This document shows, piece by piece, positions 1-7,516 of a DNA stretch of 33,219 nucleotides. Where the stretch lies: contig CAYYMM010000043.1 of NCBI GenBank assembly GCA_964472395.1, forward strand, positions 1 to 33,219. The letters run 5' to 3'. Each line of letters begins with the position of its first letter. Position 1 is the stretch's first letter. Position numbers and translations under genes: made by a program. The stretch comes from CALFER01 sp964472395. Its GTDB lineage: Bacteria; CSSED10-310; CALFER01. The notes beneath the pieces are model-generated. The model was not told where the DNA came from. It did no database searches and saw nothing but the letters and a program-made list of their open reading frames with translations.

Positions 1-456
1 CGGGTTGAGGATGCAATCCGACGCATCGAATCGCAGGTCTCGGATGCACGCTGGGCGGAGAATCGAATCCTGAATTTCTCGATGACACTCGATCTGCTGG
101 AATATCTTTCGTTGTCGGAACCCGTGCGATTCGTTGAATGGCGAAACCGTCTGCGGCCGCAGATACTGTCTTGCCCGATCGAGCCGGCTCTGACGCGCTG
201 GCGGTTGCTCGACATTGAATCGCTCGAACGCGACAATCGGACGCGTGAAGCGCTCGGCGAGGCGGAGGCGCTTCTTCGAACGCTCAGAGGACAGGTTCAG
301 GGGTTTTCAGAACCCGAGATTGCATTGTTCTGGAATTCGGGTTTGAGAAAAAAGCTGATTTTCGACATGATGCGGCTGTACCTCGACCTTGGAGATGATG
401 CATCGATGCGAGCGCTCGCCCACGAAATGCAGATTGGTCCCGGGCGGCGGCCATGA
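1..456 (+). CDS. Unknown protein, 5'-truncated by the window edge
   Basis: The reading frame is open from base 1, so the gene begins upstream; 151 C-terminal residues are visible. The first visible in-frame ATG is at 82, but the coding-like sequence before it (charged, helical-looking) argues that it is internal. The product is rich in Leu, Arg and Glu and looks soluble and helical, with segments resembling degenerate TPR-like helix pairs (around ALGEAEALLRTL and MMRLYLDLGDDASMRALA). I recognise no catalytic motif. Its stop overlaps the next start (ATGA at 453-456), so it belongs to the same transcription unit as the following three genes. A role in a polysaccharide or glycolipid locus is inferred from the membrane-protein neighbours only. 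Confidence 0.75.
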   Translation, partial: RVEDAIRRIESQVSDARWAENRILNFSMTLDLLEYLSLSEPVRFVEWRNRLRPQILSCPIEPALTRWRLLDIESLERDNRTREALGEAEALLRTLRGQVQGFSEPEIALFWNSGLRKKLIFDMMRLYLDLGDDASMRALAHEMQIGPGRRP

Positions 457-1169
457 CGGCATCGACTGTTTCGGATGCCGGGCGATTGTCCGGGAAACGC
501 AGCACGAACCGTTGGTTGTGGCTGATGCTTTTCATTCCGCTTATCCCGTTGATACCTCTGGATCCAGACTGGTATCGCGAAGGCGCTCTAACCGTGCAGT
601 ATGAACGGACACTGTTCGATCGGCCGTGTGATCCGATATCGGAGGGAACAATCATTGAACAGTGCACGCAGGTGCAGCGTTGGGATCCTGTCGCCTCCGT
701 ATCGCTTCGTTTTGGTACCTACCGCCGCGACAATTCGGGTGTTCTGAGTGTCGAAGCAAGCAGGGGACCGTCGGATTCTGTTGCCGCGAAGGTGAATCTG
801 TCTGATCTGAATGACAACCAATGGATTATGATCCGGTTTGATCGACCGCTGTCTCGAGGTGAGGGGTCCCTGACCATCCGTATCGTGTCGCAGGGCATCC
901 TTCCGGGGAACGAGGTGACCGTCTGGCGTGATTCGAAAGACGCTGGGCAGTCGCCAAGACTTACAGTGAACGGTGTTGGAGTTTCCGGCGAACTCGCGAT
1001 GAAAATCTGGACACGAAAACCCGTCACGGTGATCCTTCGGGAGGCTCTCGATCGGAGTGGCCCGGCACGCCTTATCGGCGGAAAAATAGTGAGCGGACTC
1101 CTTGTGATGATCGGACTGATCGGCTGTTTTTGTTTTTTCCGGCTGTTCGGGGAAGTTCGGCGTATATGA
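453..1169 (+). CDS. Membrane-anchored hypothetical protein with two terminal TM segments
   Basis: This 238-residue protein starts at an ATGA overlap with the preceding stop, and it ends in an ATGA overlap with the next gene. A basic N-terminus (KRSTNRWLW) is followed by a hydrophobic segment around residues 22-36 (LWLMLFIPLIPLIPL). A second membrane helix lies near the C-terminus (about 213-232, LLVMIGLIGCFCFFRLF) and ends in a basic tail. The roughly 170 residues between are beta-rich by eye and probably face the periplasm, giving a hairpin topology with both ends in the cytoplasm. I do not recognise a family. The middle looks like a beta-sandwich, possibly carbohydrate-binding, but no diagnostic motif is visible. 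Co-translation with a TPR protein and a DUF2142 protein suggests they work together at the cell envelope. Confidence 0.75.
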   Translation: MTASTVSDAGRLSGKRSTNRWLWLMLFIPLIPLIPLDPDWYREGALTVQYERTLFDRPCDPISEGTIIEQCTQVQRWDPVASVSLRFGTYRRDNSGVLSVEASRGPSDSVAAKVNLSDLNDNQWIMIRFDRPLSRGEGSLTIRIVSQGILPGNEVTVWRDSKDAGQSPRLTVNGVGVSGELAMKIWTRKPVTVILREALDRSGPARLIGGKIVSGLLVMIGLIGCFCFFRLFGEVRRI

Positions 1170-2101
1170 CAGGGAATCGCATGACTCCGATTCGCCGATT
1201 CGTGCTCTGGATGCTGACTGCAGGAGCACCCGGTGCGTTGATCATTTCGATCGATGCTGTGCAACATGCGTTTACCGGTCGCTATTGGACCGGTTCAGCC
1301 ATCCCCGTGACAGCGGCTGCGCTCTACGATTCGATCGGGCGGTATCCCGAAGCACTCGCGTGGCTGGATCGTGTCCCGGATCGTTCCGACGGGATGCGGG
1401 AGATATCGGATTGGGTTGCGGCACTCCGGAAGAATCTCGCGCTGAGACAGTTCCTGGGCGGTGATTTCCAGTCGGCACTCGACACATACGATCTGCTCGA
1501 CTTGGAAGGCCGGCTGGATTACATCGGAGGTATCTATCGAGGAATCGCGCTGATGAAAGTTGGTCGAATGGACGAAGCATTCGGGGAATTCGAATCCCAA
1601 TCCATGAAGTATCCTGACCGTCAGGATGCGTTTGTAGCGATGGGCCATTTCAAGCTCGCCAGAGGTGAGGACACAGCCGCGACCGATCTTTTTAAGGAGG
1701 CGATCGCACGTGCTCCGAATCTCGGGATCGTTCGGGTGGATATTGGAGATGGGTACTGGGAGAGGGGTGACCGTGGGATGGCGTTGGAATGGTATCATCG
1801 CGCGGAGGCTTGCGATCCCTGGGAGATACAGGTCATTCTGAGGATGATTCGGGCGGCTCTAGAGACAAGATCGGATTCCGACTCTCTGACTCGATGGATG
1901 GATACTGCGCGATCGACGAATCCCGGCCATCCGATCGTCGAAAAGCTGGTTGCCGGGGCTTCACACGGCAATCCGGTGTGGACGGAGCAGATCGAGGCAA
2001 TGCTGATGACTCCGTGCACGCTGGGGGACAATCGCTCCGGAATGCCATCGAAGATCCTGTTTCTGTATCTGCGAGATGCATGGCGGGGATGTGGATCATG
2101 A
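1166..2101 (+). CDS. TPR-repeat protein with N-terminal membrane anchor or signal segment
   Basis: The start chosen is the ATG at 1166 overlapping the preceding TGA, giving 311 residues; ATG 1181 is a close alternative. A hydrophobic stretch at about residues 10-24 (FVLWMLTAGAPGALIISI) could be a membrane anchor. The rest is a helical solenoid with tetratricopeptide-like repeats: AALYDSIGRYPEALAWLDRV, then LGGDFQSALDTYDLL, a GIALMKVGRMDEAFGEF unit, a GHFKLARGEDTAATDLFKEA unit and GDGYWERGDRGMALEWYHRA. TPR proteins are scaffolds for protein-protein contacts. The final ATGA overlaps the start of a DUF2142-type membrane protein, so a partner role in the same envelope process is likely. The specific partner is unknown. 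Confidence 0.8.
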   Translation: MTGNRMTPIRRFVLWMLTAGAPGALIISIDAVQHAFTGRYWTGSAIPVTAAALYDSIGRYPEALAWLDRVPDRSDGMREISDWVAALRKNLALRQFLGGDFQSALDTYDLLDLEGRLDYIGGIYRGIALMKVGRMDEAFGEFESQSMKYPDRQDAFVAMGHFKLARGEDTAATDLFKEAIARAPNLGIVRVDIGDGYWERGDRGMALEWYHRAEACDPWEIQVILRMIRAALETRSDSDSLTRWMDTARSTNPGHPIVEKLVAGASHGNPVWTEQIEAMLMTPCTLGDNRSGMPSKILFLYLRDAWRGCGS

Positions 2102-3435
2102 TGGGTCGGATCCTCCACCCTGCCCTCTTGTGGTTTTCCGTGATGTGGCTCTGTATAGCCGCATTGACTGCTCTTCTGAATCCGCCTTTCCAGTGCCCGG
2201 ATGAACCGGCACATCTGGCGTATAGTCTGTATAATGCGCACGAGAGACGGTTGCCGCTGGAGCATTTGGAAGCTGTTATACTTGAGTTGTCAGCATCGTT
2301 CCGATTCTGGCAACTGGTCGATTTTCCGGAACCTTCGTCGCCTCCGTCTCGATTCTACGAAGCTCCGTTGCTCCGGATGAAGCCGACCCAATTGTCGAAA
2401 CCGACGCTTTACTACTCAGGAATGGGAACTTTGTTGCGATTCCTGCGGATTGACGGACCGCTGCCGGCGTTGATCATATCGCGCGGTGTCGGGCTTGCAC
2501 TGTCCTTCGGTGCGGCGATGTTACTGCTGCTGATCGGAGGGCAGACACAGAAAGAATCGTCCGAGTGGCTCTTGTGGGCGTGCGGGCTGATGACACCTCA
2601 ATATGTTTACATGGCCGGGGCGGTCAATCCCGCCAATCTTGCCTGGTTAGCCTCGGCTATGACGATCTACGGCAGCATCCGGTTGCTCGTGAAACCCGAT
2701 CGTGTTTCCGGATGGCTGTGGGGACTGACGGGAATCGTGCTTGGGCTCGTATCGCATCGTTCCTCGCTGCTTGCTCTGCCTGGATTTCTGCTGTCGATAT
2801 TCCTTGTGTTGTATCGAAGATCGGTTCGTGGAACGCTGTTGAACCGCTACCGGGTCGCTGCGTGTATCGGTTCAGCAGGTGTGATGATCTGGATCCTGAT
2901 CTCGAATCGAATGCCTGGTTTGATCCGGCTGATGGCGCATCAGATCATCTCCCAGTTCCGTACCCTCGATTGGATCGTCGAGGGGTCGCCATGGAATCTC
3001 GAGTGGTGGACTCGGTTTGGAAGTCATTTCGGTGCCAGTCTGGTCCTGAATTTCGGTTGGCTCAAGCATCCTGCTCCAGGATGGTATTACTACCTGTACA
3101 TACTGATGCTTCTCCCGGTAGTTCCGGGCATCTTGATCCTGATGCAACGGTCACGGGATCGGTTCGTCGTGGATGTCTGGATGGTTCACGGCATCAACAT
3201 CGTGGTGGCCGTTTGTGTCGTTGTCCTGCAATTCGGCTTGAGGCATGAGTTGACACAGGGGCGGTATTTGTTTCCCGTCTGGCCATCAATCGTGATGTGG
3301 GTCTGTGCGATCTGGAACGAGGGGATTCCGTCCGGATATCGGGAACCATGCCGAAAAGCGGTATTTTTTCTATCGCTCGGAATGCTCTTGTACTCAATTG
3401 CTGGTGTGCTGATCCCCCGTCTGATGCTTACGTGA
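2098..3435 (+). CDS. DUF2142-type polytopic membrane protein, probable GT-C-like glycosyltransferase
   Basis: The same frame is open upstream to 1789, but that stretch lies inside the TPR gene. The ATG at 2098 overlaps the TPR stop as ATGA and immediately precedes a hydrophobic helix, so it is preferred, giving 445 residues. After TM1 comes the signature NPPFQCPDEPAHLAYSLYNA (residues 28-47). An acidic pair (D35, E36) and His39 in the first external loop are typical of DUF2142 and resemble the catalytic loop of GT-C glycosyltransferases. About ten further hydrophobic segments follow. GT-C enzymes transfer sugars from polyprenyl-phosphate donors on the outer face of the inner membrane; that activity is inferred here. 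This is the last gene of the ATGA-linked cluster, and a 122-base gap follows. Confidence 0.82.
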   Translation: MMGRILHPALLWFSVMWLCIAALTALLNPPFQCPDEPAHLAYSLYNAHERRLPLEHLEAVILELSASFRFWQLVDFPEPSSPPSRFYEAPLLRMKPTQLSKPTLYYSGMGTLLRFLRIDGPLPALIISRGVGLALSFGAAMLLLLIGGQTQKESSEWLLWACGLMTPQYVYMAGAVNPANLAWLASAMTIYGSIRLLVKPDRVSGWLWGLTGIVLGLVSHRSSLLALPGFLLSIFLVLYRRSVRGTLLNRYRVAACIGSAGVMIWILISNRMPGLIRLMAHQIISQFRTLDWIVEGSPWNLEWWTRFGSHFGASLVLNFGWLKHPAPGWYYYLYILMLLPVVPGILILMQRSRDRFVVDVWMVHGINIVVAVCVVVLQFGLRHELTQGRYLFPVWPSIVMWVCAIWNEGIPSGYREPCRKAVFFLSLGMLLYSIAGVLIPRLMLT

Positions 3436-3448
3436 TCAGTCTGCGATG

Positions 3449-3492
3449 CCAATGATTAAATGGTCGTTCGACAAAAAACGATTATTCATTGG
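3449..3492 (+). other. Imperfect inverted repeat upstream of the pilT-like genes
   Basis: The left arm at 3449-3459 (CCAATGATTAA) pairs with 3482-3492 (TTATTCATTGG) with one mismatch. An inner stem of TCGTT (3464-3468) with AACGA (3477-3481) closes an eight-base loop, leaving a four-base bulge on the left side. It sits 13 bases after the DUF2142 stop. No T-tract follows, so it is not a classic intrinsic terminator. It overlaps the -35 position of the candidate promoter at 3482-3511 and could instead be an operator or a Rho-assisted terminator. Confidence 0.45.
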
Positions 3493-3511
3493 ATGAAATT
3501 TCTGATATAAA
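3482..3511 (+). promoter_or_regulatory. Candidate extended -10 sigma70-type promoter
   Basis: TGATATAAA at 3503-3511 matches an extended -10 element (TGn followed by TATAAA, five of six to consensus). The -35 region (about 3482-3488, TTATTCA) is weak, as is usual when an extended -10 is present. It lies about 47 bases before the first PilT-type start, and a strong AAGGAGA ribosome site follows at 3547-3553. It would drive the PilT pair and possibly the genes downstream. Confidence 0.45.
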
Positions 3512-3557
3512 CTAAAAAAGGAACTGGCTGGACGCGACGACCGATCAAGGAGACACG

Positions 3558-4673
3558 ATGGCAGTCATCGATCGATTTCTGGAGAAGGCAGTACAGGCGG
3601 GAGCTTCGAACATTCACATCGCCACCGGGACGCCGCCTCTGGTTCGACTGCATGGAGATCTGATTCCGATCTCGAAGGATGCCCTGACGATCGAGACTGT
3701 TCGGGAGTTGTTGTTTGAAATCCTGAGTGCAGAGCAGCGTGAGCGTTTAGTGAACACACGTCACGAGATCGAGTTTTCGTATGCAACGACATCGGGTCTT
3801 CGGTTTCGTGTCAGCGTGTTTCGTTCTCGACGGGGTTTGGATTCCAATTTCCATACGATTCCTTCGCGGATTCCTACGTTGCGGGAACTCGGACTGCCCC
3901 AGGTGGTCAGCAGTCTCGTTAAAAACAACAACGGACTCATCCTCGTGACGGGATCCTCAGGTTGCGGCAAATCTTCAACCTTGGCTGCCATGATCAATCT
4001 GATCAATAAGACTCAGGAGCGTCATGTCATCACAGTTGAGGATCCAGTTGAGTTCATTCATAAGAATGAGAAATGCATGGTTAATCAGCGTGAGGTCGGG
4101 ACGCATACTCATTCGTTTGCCAATGCGCTGCGTCAAGCGCTTCGGGCGGACCCCGACATCATCCTCGTCGGCGAAATGCGGGATCTCGAAACGATCTCGA
4201 TGGCCATAACCGCAGCAGAAACCGGACATCTCGTGCTCGGAACTCTCCACACTCTCGATGCTTCAAAGACAATCGACCGCATCATCGATGTGTTTCCTGG
4301 CAACCAGAAAAATCAGATCCGGAGCATGGTTTCCGAGTCTTTGCGGGGGGTCATCTGTCAACAGCTTATAAAAGCCAAATCAGGCAAATCACTGGTTCTG
4401 GCATGTGAAGTTTTACTCGCCACCCCATCCGTCTCGAATCTGATCCGTGAGGGGAAGACATTCCAGCTTCCGAGCGTGCTTCAGATGAACAAGGGAATGG
4501 GGATGCAGTTGATGGATGATCATCTTGTGGAACTGGTCAAGGAGGGGAAGATCGATCGGGATGAAGCGCTGGTGCATGCGCATGATGCCAGATACTTTGA
4601 AGAAACGCTGACCGGGCAGAGCAAAGACCAGAAGCAGACATTTCAGACCTCGCAGATAAAGCTCAAACCGTGA
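3558..4673 (+). CDS. PilT-type type IV pilus motor ATPase (first of tandem pair)
   Basis: This 371-residue protein is a cytoplasmic hexameric ATPase of the type used to retract type IV pili. The PAS-like N-terminal domain spans about residues 1-110. The Walker A loop is GSSGCGKS (132-139), the Asp box is HVITVEDPVEFIH, the Walker B segment is DPDIILVGEMRDLET, and the His box is GTLHTLDASKT, so the catalytic core looks complete. The C-terminal PilT-like segment SNLIREGKTFQLPSVLQ is present. It differs from standard PilT in the His box (LDAS rather than NSAA) and has a longer polar tail after residue 345. The start has an AAGGAGA site five bases upstream. Seven bases separate it from a second, clearly homologous ATPase. 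The pair may be PilT/PilU-like, but which is which cannot be decided from sequence alone. Confidence 0.92.
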   Translation: MAVIDRFLEKAVQAGASNIHIATGTPPLVRLHGDLIPISKDALTIETVRELLFEILSAEQRERLVNTRHEIEFSYATTSGLRFRVSVFRSRRGLDSNFHTIPSRIPTLRELGLPQVVSSLVKNNNGLILVTGSSGCGKSSTLAAMINLINKTQERHVITVEDPVEFIHKNEKCMVNQREVGTHTHSFANALRQALRADPDIILVGEMRDLETISMAITAAETGHLVLGTLHTLDASKTIDRIIDVFPGNQKNQIRSMVSESLRGVICQQLIKAKSGKSLVLACEVLLATPSVSNLIREGKTFQLPSVLQMNKGMGMQLMDDHLVELVKEGKIDRDEALVHAHDARYFEETLTGQSKDQKQTFQTSQIKLKP

Positions 4674-4680
4674 GGATGTC

Positions 4681-5748
4681 ATGGCGATCATCGACCAGTT
4701 TTTAAAAGAAGTTGTCCTGAAAAACGGCTCCGATCTGCATTTCGTCACGGGTAACAAACCAATGGTTCGTGTGCATGGCAGTCTGATCAATCTCCGCGAG
4801 GATATCATTTCGCTCGAAGACGGTAAAACGATCCTCTACGAAATACTCACCAAATCAAATCGTGAACGATTTCTGACCAATCTCGAAGTCGATTTTGCCT
4901 ATCAGATTCCAAACGTATCACGATTCCGTGTCACGATGTTTCATCAGACTAACGGGATCAGCGCCGTGTTTCGCGTCATTCCGGATCATGCCACCTCGAT
5001 CGAAAAACTGGGACTCCCGCAATCCATCATCAAATTCGCCCACCTCGACCGGGGTCTCGTTCTGGTCACCGGGGCCACCGGATCCGGGAAAAGCACGACT
5101 CTAGCGGTGTTGATCGACCTCATCAACCGCAAAGGCAAGAAACACATCATTACGATCGAGGATCCGATCGAGTTTGTTCATACGAGTCGCGGTTGCCTGC
5201 TGACTCAGCGGGAAGTTGGAATGCATACCGAAAGTTTCGCGGATGCATTGCGCTCGGCGTTGCGACAGGATCCGGACATCATTCTGGTCGGTGAAATGCG
5301 GGATCTCGAAACGACTCGTCTGACGCTATCCGCCGCAGAAACCGGCATCCTCGTATTTGCAACCGTTCACACAAATTCTGCGATCAAGACGATCGATCGC
5401 GTGGTCGATGTGTTTCCCGTCGAGGAGCAGGAGCATGTCCGTGTCATGTTGTCCGTCGCTCTTCGCGGTGTCATCTCCCAGCAGCTCATTCCAACGGGAG
5501 ACGGGAAGGGACGCGTGCCGGCCGTCGAGGTCATGTTCTGTAACTCCGCCATTTCGAACGTGATCCGCGAGGGCAAGACGCATCAGTTGACGAGTTTGAT
5601 CCAGGGATGCCGCAAGGACGGCATGCAGACCATGGATCAGTCGTTGATGGAGTTGTTCAACAACAATATCATCAGCTACGACATGACGCTCAGCCGGATC
5701 TCCGATCGTGGTAGTTTCCTGCGTGCGGTCGGAGGTCGGAAGACATAG
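4681..5748 (+). CDS. pilT: PilT-type pilus retraction ATPase (second of tandem pair)
   Basis: This 355-residue protein aligns with its upstream neighbour from the first residue (MAIIDQFL versus MAVIDRFL). It carries a canonical Walker A, GATGSGKS (131-138), the Asp box HIITIEDPIEFVH, Walker B DPDIILVGEMRDLET, and a His box ATVHTNSAIKT closer to standard PilT. The C-terminal ISNVIREGKTHQLTSLIQ and MDQSLMELF segments, characteristic of PilT, are present. It powers pilus depolymerisation, twitching and DNA uptake in known systems. A GAGG ribosome site (4672-4675) overlaps the end of the previous gene, so the two are co-expressed. No pilin, PilB, PilC or PilM-Q genes are in the window, so the rest of the machine must be elsewhere. 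Confidence 0.93.
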   Translation: MAIIDQFLKEVVLKNGSDLHFVTGNKPMVRVHGSLINLREDIISLEDGKTILYEILTKSNRERFLTNLEVDFAYQIPNVSRFRVTMFHQTNGISAVFRVIPDHATSIEKLGLPQSIIKFAHLDRGLVLVTGATGSGKSTTLAVLIDLINRKGKKHIITIEDPIEFVHTSRGCLLTQREVGMHTESFADALRSALRQDPDIILVGEMRDLETTRLTLSAAETGILVFATVHTNSAIKTIDRVVDVFPVEEQEHVRVMLSVALRGVISQQLIPTGDGKGRVPAVEVMFCNSAISNVIREGKTHQLTSLIQGCRKDGMQTMDQSLMELFNNNIISYDMTLSRISDRGSFLRAVGGRKT

Positions 5749-5793
5749 TCTGTCGAACGCGATTTCTTTATCTTTATACCGGAGAACTTTCCA

Positions 5794-7482
5794 ATGAATT
5801 ACAAGCAAGCTGGTGTCGATGTTGCGCTGGGTGATGCGTTTGTCGAGCAGATTAAATCGCGGGTGAAACGGCTGAAAGCACAGGGTGTCGTCTCCGGAAT
5901 CGGTCCCTTTGCCGGTTTGTTCGATTTTAGTCCGACCGAATGGAAAGACCCGATTCTTGTGGGTTGTACCGACGGTGTCGGAACGAAACTCAAACTGGCG
6001 TTCGAGTTGGATCGGCACGATACGATCGGAATCGATCTAGTTGCCATGAACGTCAATGATCTGATTGTCTGCGGCGCAAAACCGCTCTTCTTTCTGGATT
6101 ATCTCGCAACAGCAAAACTCGATCTGAAGACACATCTGAGCGTAATCGATGGAATCATCGAAGGATGTCGTCAATCGCGCTGTGCGCTGCTTGGAGGTGA
6201 AACGGCCGAAATGCCCGGAATGTATGGGGCGGGTGAGTATGATCTGGCGGGATTTGCAGTCGGGATGGTCGATCGTGGACGGATTCTGAAACCGGATATG
6301 ATCAAGCCGGGGGATGTTCTGATCGGGTTGCCGTCAACGGGGTTCCACTCGAATGGTTACTCTCTGGTCCGGCGAACTTTTGAGGATCGCTCTCGATTCC
6401 CTCTCGATCGGAAAATACCGGGGGAAGACAGGTCGTTGGGAGACGTTCTTCTCACTCCGACTCGTATCTATGTCCCCGAAGTTGAAATCGCTCTGGGTAT
6501 CCCTGGTGTCAAATCATTCGCGCATATCACCGGAGGTGGAATAACAGGAAATCTGCCCAGGGCTTACCCTGATCGGTATGGCGCACAGATCCGGATCGAT
6601 TCCTGGCCGATTCCACCTGTGATGAAACTTCTTCAGGAGGAAGCACGGATCGATAACTCCGACATGTACCGGACATTCAACATGGGGCTGGGATTGATCG
6701 CAGTGGTGGATCCGCAGGTCGCATCGCGCCTTCAGGATGCCTGGAAGAAATCCGGTTTTGTCTCGTATGTGATCGGACGGATCACGGAGGTTCCGGGAGT
6801 CGAGTATGTCCGTGCGGATCCGGATGCCGTGGTGACGATGCCGGATCGGCAACCTTATCCAGAGATTAAAATTGAAGCGAGGCGAAACTCGCGTTTGAAA
6901 ATTGCAGTAATGGGATCCGGTCGCGGCACGAATATGGACGCTTTACTCAAGGCTTCGAAAAACGGCGTGCTCGATGGGGAGATCGTCTGTGTCATCTCGA
7001 ACAACTCCAGAGCCGGCATCCTCGATATCGCCCGGAGGGAAGAGATACCGGTGTATCATATTTCGTCTAGAACGCATGCGGATGAATCCGACAGCGATCG
7101 AGCGATCCTCGAGATCATGAACAAACACGGCGTTGAACTGATCTGCCTGGCAGGTTACATGAAGCGACTCTCTTCAGGGTTTCTCGTGGCATGCGGAACT
7201 CCCGTGCTCAATATCCATCCGGCTCTTCTGCCGGCATTCGGTGGAGCTGGGATGTATGGTGAGCGAGTTCATGAAGCGGTCATCCGTAGCGGAGCGAAGT
7301 ATTCCGGTGCAACCGTACATCTCGTTGACAGCGAATATGATCATGGTCTGATTCTGGATCAGCAGATCGTCGAGGTTTCCCCGGACGACACCGCCACAAG
7401 TCTGGCTGCGAAGGTGTTGAAGGTCGAGCATCGATTGTATGTGGAAGCTGTGAATCGATGGATTCGATCCAGGCGTTCCTGA
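5794..7482 (+). CDS. purM: Bifunctional PurM-PurN fusion: AIR synthase plus GAR transformylase
   Basis: This 562-residue protein joins two purine biosynthesis enzymes. Residues 1 to about 345 are phosphoribosylformylglycinamidine cyclo-ligase (PurM), which makes AIR from FGAM with ATP; motifs are GCTDGVGTKLKLAFE, GGETAEMPGMY and HITGGGITGNLPR. A short linker leads to residues about 367-562, a formyltetrahydrofolate-dependent phosphoribosylglycinamide formyltransferase (PurN). That half has the GSGRGTN phosphate-binding loop and the expected catalytic residues Asn473 and His475 in NIHPALLPAF, plus Asp516 in EYDHG. The FGGAGMYGERVHEAV segment matches the PurN subtype with a GMYG..VHEAV loop. 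No stop or frameshift separates the domains. A CGGAGA ribosome site precedes the ATG. The two reactions are not consecutive (PurN is step 3, PurM step 5). The domain order equals the last two thirds of animal GART. Confidence 0.93.
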   Translation: MNYKQAGVDVALGDAFVEQIKSRVKRLKAQGVVSGIGPFAGLFDFSPTEWKDPILVGCTDGVGTKLKLAFELDRHDTIGIDLVAMNVNDLIVCGAKPLFFLDYLATAKLDLKTHLSVIDGIIEGCRQSRCALLGGETAEMPGMYGAGEYDLAGFAVGMVDRGRILKPDMIKPGDVLIGLPSTGFHSNGYSLVRRTFEDRSRFPLDRKIPGEDRSLGDVLLTPTRIYVPEVEIALGIPGVKSFAHITGGGITGNLPRAYPDRYGAQIRIDSWPIPPVMKLLQEEARIDNSDMYRTFNMGLGLIAVVDPQVASRLQDAWKKSGFVSYVIGRITEVPGVEYVRADPDAVVTMPDRQPYPEIKIEARRNSRLKIAVMGSGRGTNMDALLKASKNGVLDGEIVCVISNNSRAGILDIARREEIPVYHISSRTHADESDSDRAILEIMNKHGVELICLAGYMKRLSSGFLVACGTPVLNIHPALLPAFGGAGMYGERVHEAVIRSGAKYSGATVHLVDSEYDHGLILDQQIVEVSPDDTATSLAAKVLKVEHRLYVEAVNRWIRSRRS

Positions 7483-7516
7483 ATCCGAGTTGTGCGGGTT
7501 CGGGACTGATCAATCG

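Noticed and set aside
588..1267. Two long minus-strand open frames opposite the membrane-anchored hypothetical gene.
   Set aside because: The plus-strand gene has ATGA coupling on both ends and sensible membrane segments; the minus-strand products are low-complexity and have no ribosome sites.
1789..2097. Upstream extension of the DUF2142 gene starting at 1789.
   Set aside because: This part lies within the TPR gene in another frame, encodes low-quality sequence, and the ATGA overlap at 2098 gives a clear start just before the first membrane helix.
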